Assembly: GCF_016651435.1 (NCBI RefSeq)
Contig: NZ_JAEPRJ010000001.1
Coordinates: forward strand, 3,055,401-3,119,400
DNA length: 64,000 nucleotides
DNA from: Catonella massiliensis
GTDB lineage: Bacteria; Bacillota; Clostridia; Lachnospirales; Lachnospiraceae
Direction of reading: 5' to 3'
Made by a program: the position numbers and the translations under genes. Shown here one piece after another: positions 1 to 8,694 of the stretch; position 1 is the first letter of the stretch, and each line of letters starts with the position of its first letter. The notes below the pieces were generated by a model. That model searched no databases. It worked only from the letters and a program-made list of their open reading frames with translations, and was not told the DNA's origin.

Positions 1-230
1 TTACCCTAAGAGCAGATTATCCACACGATAATTACTGGATAAGCGCAACAGTAACCTTTGATGACGGAAGCAAAGAGGTATTAAAGCTTGAAAAGTCAGA
101 GAAGCCACAGTGCTTTAAGATAAAGGAAAAGAAGGTTAAAAGCTTTGTCCTTGACAAGCTTATAAAAGCTGAAGGAGAATCACCTTTCCCAGCCCTCACT
201 CAGATAGAGGCCTGGGGAGTGGAAGCGTAG
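1..230 (+). CDS. C-terminal fragment of an unidentified protein, carbohydrate-binding-like end
   Basis: An open frame runs from base 3 to the TAG at 228-230 (75 residues); its start lies outside the window. The fragment alternates short beta-strand-like stretches (ISATVTFDDGS, KSFVLDKL) and ends FPALTQIEAWGVEA. That ending resembles the last strands of galactose-binding/discoidin-like jelly-roll modules attached to carbohydrate-active enzymes. It lies about 115 bases upstream of kduI on the same strand, so it may belong to the same uronate-degradation locus. The catalytic part is not visible and the enzyme cannot be named. Confidence 0.6.
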   Translation, partial: TLRADYPHDNYWISATVTFDDGSKEVLKLEKSEKPQCFKIKEKKVKSFVLDKLIKAEGESPFPALTQIEAWGVEA

Positions 231-344
231 AAACATAGGCTAAATATGAGTAGGAAACAGCCCTTTAAGAAATGGACAAATTACAAGTATTACTAAAATG
301 GCTAAGGAGTAGAAATACTCTATAAATTATAATAGGAGGATGAA

Positions 345-1187
345 ATGGATATTAGATATTCGGTTAATCAGAGAGATTTTAAGCGTTATACCACAGAGGA
401 AGTAAGGGGAGAATTCCTTATTGAGAATCTGTATAAAAAGGATGAGGTAGTTGCAGTATATTCTCACGTTGACAGAATGGTGACACTTGGCTGTATGCCT
501 GTAAATGAGGCAGTTTCCATCAGCAAGGGCATAGATGTATGGGCAAACTTCGGTACAGACTATTTTCTTGAAAGACGTGAAATAGGTATTTTCAATATAG
601 GCGGGGCAGGTAAGATAAAGGCGGATGGAGAAGTTTTTGAAATGGGCTACAAGGACTGCCTTTATATTACAAAGGGTACAAAGGAAGTGACATTTGAAAG
701 CAATTCTCCTGAAAATCCTGCTAAATTTTATATGGTAAGTGCACCTGCCCATACCTCATACAAGACCACTTTCATATCTATTGAAAAGGCTGCAAAAAAG
801 CCTCTTGGAAGTATGGAGACATCTAATAAAAGAGTAATTAATCAGTTCATTCATCCTGATGTACTTAAGACCTGCCAGCTTTCAATGGGAATGACAGTAC
901 TTGAGCCGGGAAGTGTATGGAATACCATGCCTGCGCATACACACGAGAGAAGAATGGAAATCTACATGTACTTTGAAGTACCTGAGAATCAGGTTGTCTT
1001 TCATATGATGGGTGAGGGACAGGAGACAAGACATATTGTAATGCAGAATGAACAGGCTGTGATATCACCATCCTGGAGCATACATTCAGGTGCAGGAACA
1101 TCTAATTATACCTTTATATGGGCTATGGGTGGAGAAAACCAGGCATTTGATGATATGGACAATATAGCAACTACTGATTTGAGATAG
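345..1187 (+). CDS. kduI: 5-dehydro-4-deoxy-D-glucuronate isomerase KduI
   Basis: Converts 4-deoxy-L-threo-5-hexosulose uronate, released from unsaturated uronic acids, to 3-deoxy-D-glycero-2,5-hexodiulosonate in the cytoplasm. The 280-residue length fits the KduI cupin family. The metal-binding cluster is visible as PAHTHERRMEIY near residue 195, with a second histidine in SWSIHSGAGTSNY near 245. An AGGAGG ribosome site lies just before the ATG. The stop is 9 bases from the kduD start, so the two are surely co-transcribed. The polysaccharide lyase that follows would supply the substrate. A GNRA-loop hairpin (306-321) sits in the leader; its role is unknown. Confidence 0.93.
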   Translation: MDIRYSVNQRDFKRYTTEEVRGEFLIENLYKKDEVVAVYSHVDRMVTLGCMPVNEAVSISKGIDVWANFGTDYFLERREIGIFNIGGAGKIKADGEVFEMGYKDCLYITKGTKEVTFESNSPENPAKFYMVSAPAHTSYKTTFISIEKAAKKPLGSMETSNKRVINQFIHPDVLKTCQLSMGMTVLEPGSVWNTMPAHTHERRMEIYMYFEVPENQVVFHMMGEGQETRHIVMQNEQAVISPSWSIHSGAGTSNYTFIWAMGGENQAFDDMDNIATTDLR

Positions 1188-1196
1188 GAGAAGAGT

Positions 1197-2000
1197 ATGG
1201 AAAACATAATGAAACAGTACGATTTGACAGGAAAGGTGGCACTTGTTACAGGTGCTTCATACGGAATAGGCTTTGCCATAGCTAAGGGACTTGCTTCTGC
1301 AGGTGCGACCATAGTGTTTAACGACAGAAGAGAAGAACTTGTGGAAAAGGGAATTGAGGCTTACAAGGAAGAGGGAATAAAGGCCTACGGCTATGTATGC
1401 GATGTAACAGATGAGGATGCAGTGGAAGAGCTGGTAGCAAAGGTTGAAAAAGAGGTTGGAATCATCGACATTCTTGTCAACAATGCAGGTATCATCAAGC
1501 GCATACCTATGTGTGAGATGAAGGCTTCAGAGTTCAGAGAGGTAATAGACATTGACTTAAACGGACCTTTCATCATGTCAAAGGCTGTAATACCAAGCAT
1601 GATTAAAAAGGGACATGGAAAGATAATCAATATCTGCTCAATGATGAGCGAACTTGGAAGAGAGACTGTAAGTGCTTATGCAGCAGCAAAGGGTGGCCTT
1701 AAGATGCTTACCAAGAATATCGCATCTGAATTCGGCGAGCATAACATCCAGTGTAATGGAATAGGACCGGGCTACATTGCTACGCCTCAGACAGCTCCTC
1801 TTAGAGAGAAGCAGGCAGACGGCTCAAGACATCCTTTTGATTCATTTATAATTGCCAAGACTCCTGCCGCACGCTGGGGTGAGCCTGAAGATTTGGCAGG
1901 CCCTGCAGTATTTTTAGCATCTGATGCGTCAAACTTTGTAAATGGACACATCCTATATGTGGATGGAGGAATACTTGCGTACATCGGAAAGCAGCCTTAA
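1197..2000 (+). CDS. kduD: 2-dehydro-3-deoxy-D-gluconate 5-dehydrogenase KduD
   Basis: Short-chain dehydrogenase/reductase that reduces the KduI product to 2-keto-3-deoxygluconate with NAD(P)H. Classical SDR motifs are all present: TGASYGIG for the cofactor near residue 19, NNAG near 95, the catalytic serine in ICSMMSE, and YAAAK as the catalytic Tyr-Lys. The length (267 aa) is normal. A second in-frame ATG at 1209 (MKQYDLTGK) is closer to the usual family start; the GGAG-like site before 1197 makes either possible. It lies directly behind kduI and 57 bases before the lyase gene, forming one uronate operon. Confidence 0.92.
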   Translation: MENIMKQYDLTGKVALVTGASYGIGFAIAKGLASAGATIVFNDRREELVEKGIEAYKEEGIKAYGYVCDVTDEDAVEELVAKVEKEVGIIDILVNNAGIIKRIPMCEMKASEFREVIDIDLNGPFIMSKAVIPSMIKKGHGKIINICSMMSELGRETVSAYAAAKGGLKMLTKNIASEFGEHNIQCNGIGPGYIATPQTAPLREKQADGSRHPFDSFIIAKTPAARWGEPEDLAGPAVFLASDASNFVNGHILYVDGGILAYIGKQP

Positions 2001-2057
2001 CAAAGGAATCCTGTGTAAAGATTCACTGTAAATAAAACATTCTTAATGGAGGTTGTT

Positions 2058-5000
2058 ATGAAACTTAGTGGGGTAAGAAAAAAAGTCAGTTGGATTTTAG
2101 CACTTGTTTTATGTACACAAATACTTATGCCTTCTACACCTGTAGTTGCAAAGGCTTCTTTGGCGGAGGATACAACCATGTCGGATAAAAGTAGCGCTAC
2201 AGAAAGTGAAGTAAACAGTATTGAGGTTGTAAAAGGAAGTACAGCCTTAATTAAGACTCCTGAGGGATTTAAGGAGCCAATCACCTGGACTACTATTTTC
2301 AAGGATTCAAATGGCAATCCTATTAAAAACGTAGGAAGCAAGAAAAAGAAGGATGAATTAAAGAACGGTGAAAAAGATGGGGACCGCTCTGAGGGTATAG
2401 CTAAGACAGACCATATAGCAAAGATAGAAAGCACAGATGACGGTGGACTTATAACGGCTTTTGAAAAGGGAGTGGTATATGCAAAGGCTGTTGACAGCGA
2501 GGGTAAGAGCAAAGAGTGGAAGGTAAATGTATTATATACAGCAAAAGAAAATCTTCCGGCAGTAACTTCTGAAGATTATAAGAGGCTTATAGGGAAGTGG
2601 ACTGCTCAACTGGTAGGAGAAAATCCTGATACGAATGATGCCGCTATTATGGAGACAATTAATAGTCTAAACACACAGGCTCAGGCATTGTGGGATAGTT
2701 ACAGATATAAGGGACAGTCTGCCTGCGCAGATGTTCCTTGGCCTGATGAAATCGGCAAGAAGGGTAATAAGAACATAGAGTTTGCAAGGGATGCAGTTGA
2801 ATTCAGACAGACCTTTAAGAATGTACTTTTGATGGCAAAAGCATATCGTTTGGAGCATGGTGCGCTGTATAACAACAAAGCCTTGCTTAATGACATGATA
2901 AACATACTTGATTGGCTGACAGATAACTGCTATCGTCCACAGTCTCAGACTGACAACTGGTGGACCTGGGAGATAGGTATTCCTAAGGATATAGTTCCTA
3001 CCCTCATACTTTTAGCGGATGATTTAACCAAGGAGCAGAAAGAAAAGTTCACTGAGGGAGTTAGATTCTTCCAGCCTGACCCTTATCATGGTGGCTCTAT
3101 TGGCACAGGCTCTACTCATGTACTAGGATATCGCATGCAGTATGCGGCAAATAGAGTGGATAACTCGATGACTGCACTTGGAATAGGTTTATTGCTTGAA
3201 GACAATGAGTCTGTGTATCTTGCAAGTGAAGCCTCATCCTCTGTGCTTGAATTTGTTTCAGTTGAGGATAGTACAAAACTTGCTGAAAAAGGCTACCCAA
3301 ACGGATATTATAAGGACGGTTCCTATATAGACCACTCACGTACTCCTTATGCAGGTTCTTACGGAATAGTAGTACTTGAGGGTATAGTGAATATATCAGC
3401 AATTTTAAGCAATTCTCCTTGGCAGTTCAGCTCTGACAAGGCAAATATATTGGAGAATATCTTTGTAAAAACCTATGGTATGGGTGTTTACAATGGTTTA
3501 ATGTTAGATAACTTAAGAGGCAGAGCTGTCTCAAGAGAAATGGTTACTGACAAATCAATTGGACGCCAGGTAATGACATATATTATCAAGTCACTAGACA
3601 CTGTTAGTGAAACCGGACGACAGACATTATTGAACTATCTTAAGAACTGGCTGGCTGCAGACTCTGAGTTTGTTGGAACCCTAAAAGAACTTAATGAAAT
3701 CGTTGTAAAGCAAAAGGCTCAGGAAATAATCGGAAATGCAGGTATTTCAGGAGTTGTTGAAAGAGCTCATAAGAACTATCCTCTGATGGATAGGGCAGTT
3801 CACAGAACTGACAATTGGCTCTTTGCCCTCAGTATGTATTCTGAAAGAATCTTAAATACTGAGATTATGAACGGCGAGAATCTCTATGGATGGCATCAGA
3901 GTGATGGTATGACCTATCTTTATGGCAAGGATACCAGTTACTACAATGATAATTACTGGAATACCATCAATCCTTTCCGCTTACCGGGAACTACAACTGT
4001 GTCAAAGAATATAGGAAATGGCGTAAAGGATAGCAGCGGCTTCTATCAGGACGGAGATTATACATCTAAAGAGGCCTGGGTTGGCGGAAGTGAGCTTGGT
4101 GGCTATGGTATAAACGGTATGTCACTTTCAGGAGAAAATGACTCAAAGACACCTTATGAGCCTAATCTTAGAGCGTTAAAGTCATACTTTATGTTTGGTG
4201 ATGAAATAGTATGCTTAGGTTCAGGAATAAATGATAAAGACAGCAATTTTATCACAGAAACAACTGTTGAAAATAGGAAGCTAAATGATACTGCATCAAA
4301 TCAGATTACATTGAACGGGAATAAGCTTGAACTCACACCTGTTAATGTAAATGTGGCTGAGATTGTAAAGGGTGAAGGCCTTGGAACAGGAGTGGCTTCC
4401 ATGGAAGGAAAGGCGCTTGAGAATGTTAAGTGGGTTCACCTTGAGGGCAATGTAGAGGGAGATAAGGTTGGATTCTATTTCCCTAAGGAAGCGGGAGAGT
4501 TAAAGGCAAGGATAGCAGCCAGCACAGGTAACTGGGGCAATATCAACCTTACAGCTACTGCGGATGTAGTTAAAAACTACTTTGAACTGTGGTTTGACCA
4601 TGGCAAGAATCCTCAGAATGCCGAGTATTCATATGTAATTCTTCCGGGTAGAACTGAGGAAGAGATGAAGGAATATGAGAAGAATCCTTCTGTAGAAATC
4701 CTTGCAAATACCGATGAAGTACAGGCTGTAGGCTACAAGAACAAGAGCGTAATCGGTGCAAACTTCTGGCAGGACAAGGTGGCAAGTGTAAGTGGCATAA
4801 GTTCTGATAAGAAGGCATCAATCATTGTGAAGCAAAGTGGTGATGTGGTTGAAATCGGGGTATCCGATCCTACCATGAAAAATCTTGGTACAATTGAAGT
4901 AGACATCGACAAGGAATTTGGTGAGGTTATCAGTGCAGATCCTAATGTTACTGTAGCCGCAAATAACGGAAAGGTTCATCTTGTTGTAAATACTGCAGGT

Positions 5001-5735
5001 AAAAACGGTGATACCTCTTATGCTGTGGTAAGATTAAAAACAAATAAGTCTTCTGAGACTACAGGTATTCCTGTAATCCCTGTAATTCCTGCCAAGAAAC
5101 ATTCTACACCTGAAGTTCAGGTTGCCGATGATAAGACACCTGAGGGTAAGGTGATAGATGGAAGTAGCAATAACGCTGCCAGAGAAAAGAAGAATACTGC
5201 ACTTAAAAAGATAAGGCTTAACTTTAACCTTACAAAGGCTGAGGTAAAGAAAGGTATTAAGAAACTTTCCAAGATATTGGTTAAAAAGATCACACTGAAG
5301 AAGGCTGCGAAGGAGCCGGCTGATTTGAGCCTTTCTGTAAGAGATGAGAAAAAGAAGGTGATTTACTCATGGTTTATAAGCGGAAAGGAACTTGCGGCTT
5401 CTAAGAGTAAGTTTAAGGACCTTGGCTTAGGCTTAAAGGTTATTCCATCAGCCAAGATAAAGCCTTTAAAATCATTGCTTAAAGGTAAGAATGGAACTGT
5501 GGTTTCATTCACATATAGGGGTAAATTCCCTGCTACTGCTACCATTAAGCTACACGATAAGCTCTTTAAATATCCAAGGAATACAAAGCTCTATGTATAT
5601 AAATACAATGAGAAGAAAAACAGGATAGAAAAAGCTAGCGGAAGTGAAGTAAATGCTGTGAGCAAGGGAGTGATAACTCTTAAAATATCAAAGGGTTCAG
5701 ACTACCTGATTTTACCTAATAAACTTGGTAAGTAG
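2058..5735 (+). CDS. Secreted polysaccharide lyase family 8 (hyaluronate/chondroitin lyase type)
   Basis: Cleaves uronic-acid polysaccharides by beta-elimination outside the cell, leaving unsaturated ends. The start at 2058 is preferred over the in-frame ATG at 2046 because GGAGG (2048-2052) lies between them; the protein is then 1225 aa. A signal peptide spans about residues 1-32. PL8 landmarks follow: the aromatic patch NWWTWEIG at 300-307, a likely catalytic Asn365 in AANRVDN, and His426 and Tyr435 in DHSRTPYAGSYG, close to pneumococcal hyaluronate lyase. The last ~180 residues are very lysine-rich and beta-like, ending KGSDYLILPNK, an extra module perhaps for surface retention. No LPxTG anchor is seen. 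The kduI-kduD context supports a glycosaminoglycan substrate; xanthan or chondroitin cannot be excluded. Confidence 0.9.
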   Translation: MKLSGVRKKVSWILALVLCTQILMPSTPVVAKASLAEDTTMSDKSSATESEVNSIEVVKGSTALIKTPEGFKEPITWTTIFKDSNGNPIKNVGSKKKKDELKNGEKDGDRSEGIAKTDHIAKIESTDDGGLITAFEKGVVYAKAVDSEGKSKEWKVNVLYTAKENLPAVTSEDYKRLIGKWTAQLVGENPDTNDAAIMETINSLNTQAQALWDSYRYKGQSACADVPWPDEIGKKGNKNIEFARDAVEFRQTFKNVLLMAKAYRLEHGALYNNKALLNDMINILDWLTDNCYRPQSQTDNWWTWEIGIPKDIVPTLILLADDLTKEQKEKFTEGVRFFQPDPYHGGSIGTGSTHVLGYRMQYAANRVDNSMTALGIGLLLEDNESVYLASEASSSVLEFVSVEDSTKLAEKGYPNGYYKDGSYIDHSRTPYAGSYGIVVLEGIVNISAILSNSPWQFSSDKANILENIFVKTYGMGVYNGLMLDNLRGRAVSREMVTDKSIGRQVMTYIIKSLDTVSETGRQTLLNYLKNWLAADSEFVGTLKELNEIVVKQKAQEIIGNAGISGVVERAHKNYPLMDRAVHRTDNWLFALSMYSERILNTEIMNGENLYGWHQSDGMTYLYGKDTSYYNDNYWNTINPFRLPGTTTVSKNIGNGVKDSSGFYQDGDYTSKEAWVGGSELGGYGINGMSLSGENDSKTPYEPNLRALKSYFMFGDEIVCLGSGINDKDSNFITETTVENRKLNDTASNQITLNGNKLELTPVNVNVAEIVKGEGLGTGVASMEGKALENVKWVHLEGNVEGDKVGFYFPKEAGELKARIAASTGNWGNINLTATADVVKNYFELWFDHGKNPQNAEYSYVILPGRTEEEMKEYEKNPSVEILANTDEVQAVGYKNKSVIGANFWQDKVASVSGISSDKKASIIVKQSGDVVEIGVSDPTMKNLGTIEVDIDKEFGEVISADPNVTVAANNGKVHLVVNTAGKNGDTSYAVVRLKTNKSSETTGIPVIPVIPAKKHSTPEVQVADDKTPEGKVIDGSSNNAAREKKNTALKKIRLNFNLTKAEVKKGIKKLSKILVKKITLKKAAKEPADLSLSVRDEKKKVIYSWFISGKELAASKSKFKDLGLGLKVIPSAKIKPLKSLLKGKNGTVVSFTYRGKFPATATIKLHDKLFKYPRNTKLYVYKYNEKKNRIEKASGSEVNAVSKGVITLKISKGSDYLILPNKLGK

Positions 5736-5787
5736 AAGTACTTTTATGAAGTACGTTTTACTTAAATAAATCCTGTTGTTAATAAAT

Positions 5788-5820
5788 AAAGCCGGTCCAT
5801 CTGCCAAATGGGCCGGCTTT
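5788..5820. terminator. Bidirectional Rho-independent terminator
   Basis: An 11-bp stem, AAAGCCGGTCC against GGGCCGGCTTT with one G-T wobble, encloses an 11-base loop. It has A residues on one side and T residues on the other, so it works in both directions. It sits between the convergent lyase and transglutaminase-like genes. Confidence 0.9.
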
Positions 5821-5842
5821 ACAACGCCTATACGTAATCAAA

Positions 5843-7024
5843 TTATTTCTTTACAAAGCTATAGGTATAAATGAACTGATCAGGAGTATAATTATCAACC
5901 TTTTTTCCGTCAACCTCAGCATAAGGATAACCGAAGTCATTAAGTGGCTCACCATCCTGTGCTGGAGTTAGGGTGAGGTCTCTACCGTCAGCAAGTATGA
6001 TTCTTTCTGCATCGCAGTTGCCCCAGTAGTATTCCTGCTTCTCCTTTGTTTCCTTCTGGTCTTTAGTCCAGCCATTCTTAAGGACTGCCTTTAATACGTC
6101 TGCAGGATCTGCAGATACCCAGCCTGTACCCTTTAAGTAGAACTCTGCCCAACAATGCTGATTCTTTGTGATGTCATCAGCGTTTATACGGATACCGAAA
6201 TGCTCTCTTGCAGGGATGCCTGATGCACGGCAAAGTGCTACAAACATAGAGTTGATATCTGTACATTTTCCTGACATTGTTGTATCTAAGAGAGCGCAGA
6301 CATCGCCTTCTCCACAGCCCTTTACATCCTCGTTACGGTTCATATTGGCAATAACCCAGTCATAGATGGCTCTTGCCTTTTCAAGGTCAGTAGTCTTTCC
6401 TTCGGTAACTTCTTTAGCCTTATTCTTTACCTGGTCATTAAGAGGAAGGTTCTTAGAAGGCTCAAGATATTTCTTTATTTCAGCTGTAAGTTCTTCTTTA
6501 TCATCTTCTTTAAGTTCAGGACGAAGGACTTCATCTCTTTTTACATCAAACATAAGTTTAATTACTCTGTGATGAGGCACTATATCTTTATCCCATTCAA
6601 CATAGAGTATCTGGTTGCCGTTTGAATCTGTATTCATCTGAGCCTTTACCATACCTGCTTCATACACTACATTTTCAACTGTCTGATATTCACTGTTATG
6701 CGGAACAGGAAGCCAAACACGAACCTTCTTGCCCTTCTCGTATTTGGTCATATTAATTACGTTAGTTACCATACCTGCAACAGACTGTTTCTCGTCAGTC
6801 TTTGCAGAGCTTACAGAGCTTGTCGCTGTACTTGCTGTTGAACTGGCTGAGGTTGTGGTAGAGGCAGTAGATGCAGCGCTCTTAGTCTCACTTACTGTAC
6901 TCTTTGCAGAACTTGCAGCACTCTTTGCAGAGCTGGCAGCATTATTACTTGCCTTACTTCCACAGCCCACAGTAATACAGGCTACCATGCCTAATGCTAA
7001 CAACATTTTCAGATTCTTTTTCAT
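5843..7024 (-). CDS. Lipoprotein with transglutaminase-like (cysteine protease fold) domain
   Basis: Predicted surface lipoprotein. The start at 7024 is chosen because GGGAGG (7031-7036) precedes it and a lipobox follows (ITVGC, Cys21). A Ser/Ala/Thr-rich low-complexity linker covers about residues 25-75. The C-terminal half carries a transglutaminase-like core with Cys254 in GKCTD, His290 in QHCWAEFY and Asp306 in SADPAD, in the correct order and spacing. Such bacterial domains are usually proteases or amidases, sometimes cross-linking enzymes; the substrate is unknown. It stands alone on the minus strand between a shared terminator and a long divergent intergenic region. Confidence 0.85.
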   Translation of the reverse strand: MKKNLKMLLALGMVACITVGCGSKASNNAASSAKSAASSAKSTVSETKSAASTASTTTSASSTASTATSSVSSAKTDEKQSVAGMVTNVINMTKYEKGKKVRVWLPVPHNSEYQTVENVVYEAGMVKAQMNTDSNGNQILYVEWDKDIVPHHRVIKLMFDVKRDEVLRPELKEDDKEELTAEIKKYLEPSKNLPLNDQVKNKAKEVTEGKTTDLEKARAIYDWVIANMNRNEDVKGCGEGDVCALLDTTMSGKCTDINSMFVALCRASGIPAREHFGIRINADDITKNQHCWAEFYLKGTGWVSADPADVLKAVLKNGWTKDQKETKEKQEYYWGNCDAERIILADGRDLTLTPAQDGEPLNDFGYPYAEVDGKKVDNYTPDQFIYTYSFVKK

Positions 7025-7313
7025 TTTTTTCCTCCCGGATTTGTAATAGTTATACCTTAAAAGGATTGTCACTCATAGTTTTGCATGGTGCAATCTCCGA
7101 ATATATAACGTTTTAAGGATAACGATTGTGTGGCGTTTAGTAAAATTGTTTTTAGATATAAATGAGGGTGTTTATTGAAGAATATAATAATTGGTGTGGG
7201 TTAATCAATTGATGGTTAATTATGGTTGTAACGGAATGATTTAAAATGATAAAGGCAGAAATATATTATCAAGCAAAAACACTGCAAAAATTTCTAAAAA
7301 GTAAAATTAATAT

Positions 7314-7342
7314 TTGCAAAAAAATTATTAATGTGCTAGAAT
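7314..7342 (+). promoter_or_regulatory. Sigma-A promoter of gldA, extended -10
   Basis: TTGCAA (7314-7319) and TAGAAT (7337-7342) are exactly 17 bases apart, with TGC directly before the -10 (extended -10). The start codon of gldA lies 81 bases downstream. The rest of the 399-base divergent gap (7025-7423) is AT-rich; apart from the operator below no other gene-like feature is seen. Confidence 0.75.
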
Positions 7343-7357
7343 AACCTCCAGATATAA

Positions 7358-7375
7358 ATGTTAAATATTTAACAT
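7358..7375. promoter_or_regulatory. Rex-like operator palindrome in the gldA leader
   Basis: ATGTTAAATATTTAACAT is a perfect palindrome whose core TGTTAA-N4-TTAACA equals the inner part of the Rex (NADH/NAD+ sensor) consensus TTGTTAANNNNTTAACAA. It starts about 9 bases after the expected transcription start, a place where a repressor would block the promoter. A second inverted repeat, ATACTTTA-C-TAAAGTAT, follows at 7374-7390. Rex control of an NAD-dependent dehydrogenase is plausible but inferred. Confidence 0.5.
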
Positions 7376-7423
7376 ACTTTACTAAAGTATTATGTTAACA
7401 ATTAAATTAAATGGAGGTTTGTT

Positions 7424-8518
7424 ATGGAACGTTTAAGAATGATGCGTGCACCACTCAAGTATGTACAGGGAAAAGGAGCCCTTCTTCACTTTCACAAAGA
7501 AATGGAATACATGGGCAAGAGATGGTTATTTGTCTGTTCCAACAGCGGTTACAAATGCTGCCACGATGAGTTAGAAAAGAGCTTTGAGGGTAAGGATGAT
7601 TACCGCAGATATGAGGTATTCGGAGGAATATCCAGTATCAGCGAGATAAAGAAGATGCAGGATATAATTGTGGCTGATAAAATAGATGTAGTAGTTGCAG
7701 TAGGTGGTGGCTCAGCAGTTGATGCAGCCAAGGCAGCAGCTTACTATGAGAATAAGAGAATAGTTATTATCCCGACAGTTGCCGCTACAGATGCACCTTG
7801 TACCGGACTTTCAGTTATTTATAATGATGATGGAAGCTTTAATAAATACCTTTTCTATCCACAGAATCCTGATGCGGTTTTAGTGGACAGTGACGTAATA
7901 GCAAAGGCTCCTGTTAAGTTTTTGATTGCAGGAATGGGAGATGCTTTGGGTACCTACTTCGAGGGAAGAGCTTCACTTCGTACTGAGTCTCCTAGCCTTG
8001 AGGGTGGCGGTATCACAAGGGCTGGTATGGCTATTGCAAAGACCTGCTATGAGACTTTAAGAACTCATGGAAAGGCAGCAGTTGTTGCCTGTGAGAATAA
8101 TGTTGTTACCCCTGCTCTTGATGCTGTTATAGAGGCAGCTGTTTATCTATCAGGCGTAGGTGCTGATAATGTAAACTGTGCAGCGCCACATTCATTCTAC
8201 AATGGTCTTACATCTTTGGGTGGACATGATGCCTACCATGGTAACTGCGTAGCATTTGGTACCCTAGTGCAGCTTACTCTTGAGGGAGCTGACAAAGCAG
8301 AGTTTGAGGATATTCAGGACTTCTGCCTTGAGGTAGGACTTCCTATCACACTTTCAGAACTTGGTGATTTCACAGATGAAGAGATTCATACTATGTCTAA
8401 AAATGCCTGTGTAGAAGGTGAAACCATTCATAACCTTGCAGGAGATGTAACACCTGAAGAACTCTACTGCGCTATCATTGCAACAGATGCTTTAGGAAAA
8501 AAGAGACTTGGAAAGTAA
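7424..8518 (+). CDS. gldA: Glycerol dehydrogenase
   Basis: Zinc/iron-dependent alcohol dehydrogenase of the GldA type, oxidising glycerol to dihydroxyacetone with NAD+ or the reverse, in the cytoplasm. The 364-residue length is normal. The NAD-binding GGGSAVDAAKAAA lies near residue 95, followed by IPTVAATDAPCTGLS. Metal ligands are recognisable as Asp in GMGDALGTYFE, His in APHSFYNGL and His in HDAYHGNCVAFG. A GGAGG site precedes the ATG. It is monocistronic: it has its own promoter, a Rex-like operator and a strong terminator. Redox regulation would suit a role in NADH balance. Confidence 0.9.
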   Translation: MERLRMMRAPLKYVQGKGALLHFHKEMEYMGKRWLFVCSNSGYKCCHDELEKSFEGKDDYRRYEVFGGISSISEIKKMQDIIVADKIDVVVAVGGGSAVDAAKAAAYYENKRIVIIPTVAATDAPCTGLSVIYNDDGSFNKYLFYPQNPDAVLVDSDVIAKAPVKFLIAGMGDALGTYFEGRASLRTESPSLEGGGITRAGMAIAKTCYETLRTHGKAAVVACENNVVTPALDAVIEAAVYLSGVGADNVNCAAPHSFYNGLTSLGGHDAYHGNCVAFGTLVQLTLEGADKAEFEDIQDFCLEVGLPITLSELGDFTDEEIHTMSKNACVEGETIHNLAGDVTPEELYCAIIATDALGKKRLGK

Positions 8519-8531
8519 TTAGGTATATTGT

Positions 8532-8590
8532 AAGCACGGCTTTATGGCATTTACAGTTAGTGTATCCATAAAGGCGTGCTTTATTTTTTT
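8532..8590 (+). terminator. Rho-independent terminator after gldA
   Basis: A 16-bp stem (AAGCACGGCTTTATGG against CCATAAAGGCGTGCTT, one mismatch) is followed by a T-rich tract. It separates gldA from the Mg2+ ATPase gene. Confidence 0.9.
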
Positions 8591-8694
8591 ATGTAGATAA
8601 GCGAAGATACAGCTGTTAGCTTAAAGATTTAGATAAATGAGCTAATATTTTTATTGATTATTCCCCCAAAGAGGTATATACTCCAAAGGTAGAA

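Noticed and set aside
8591..8694. M-box magnesium riboswitch before mgtA
   Set aside because: The leader is only 104 bases and the conserved M-box core was not recognised; only a weak hairpin is visible.
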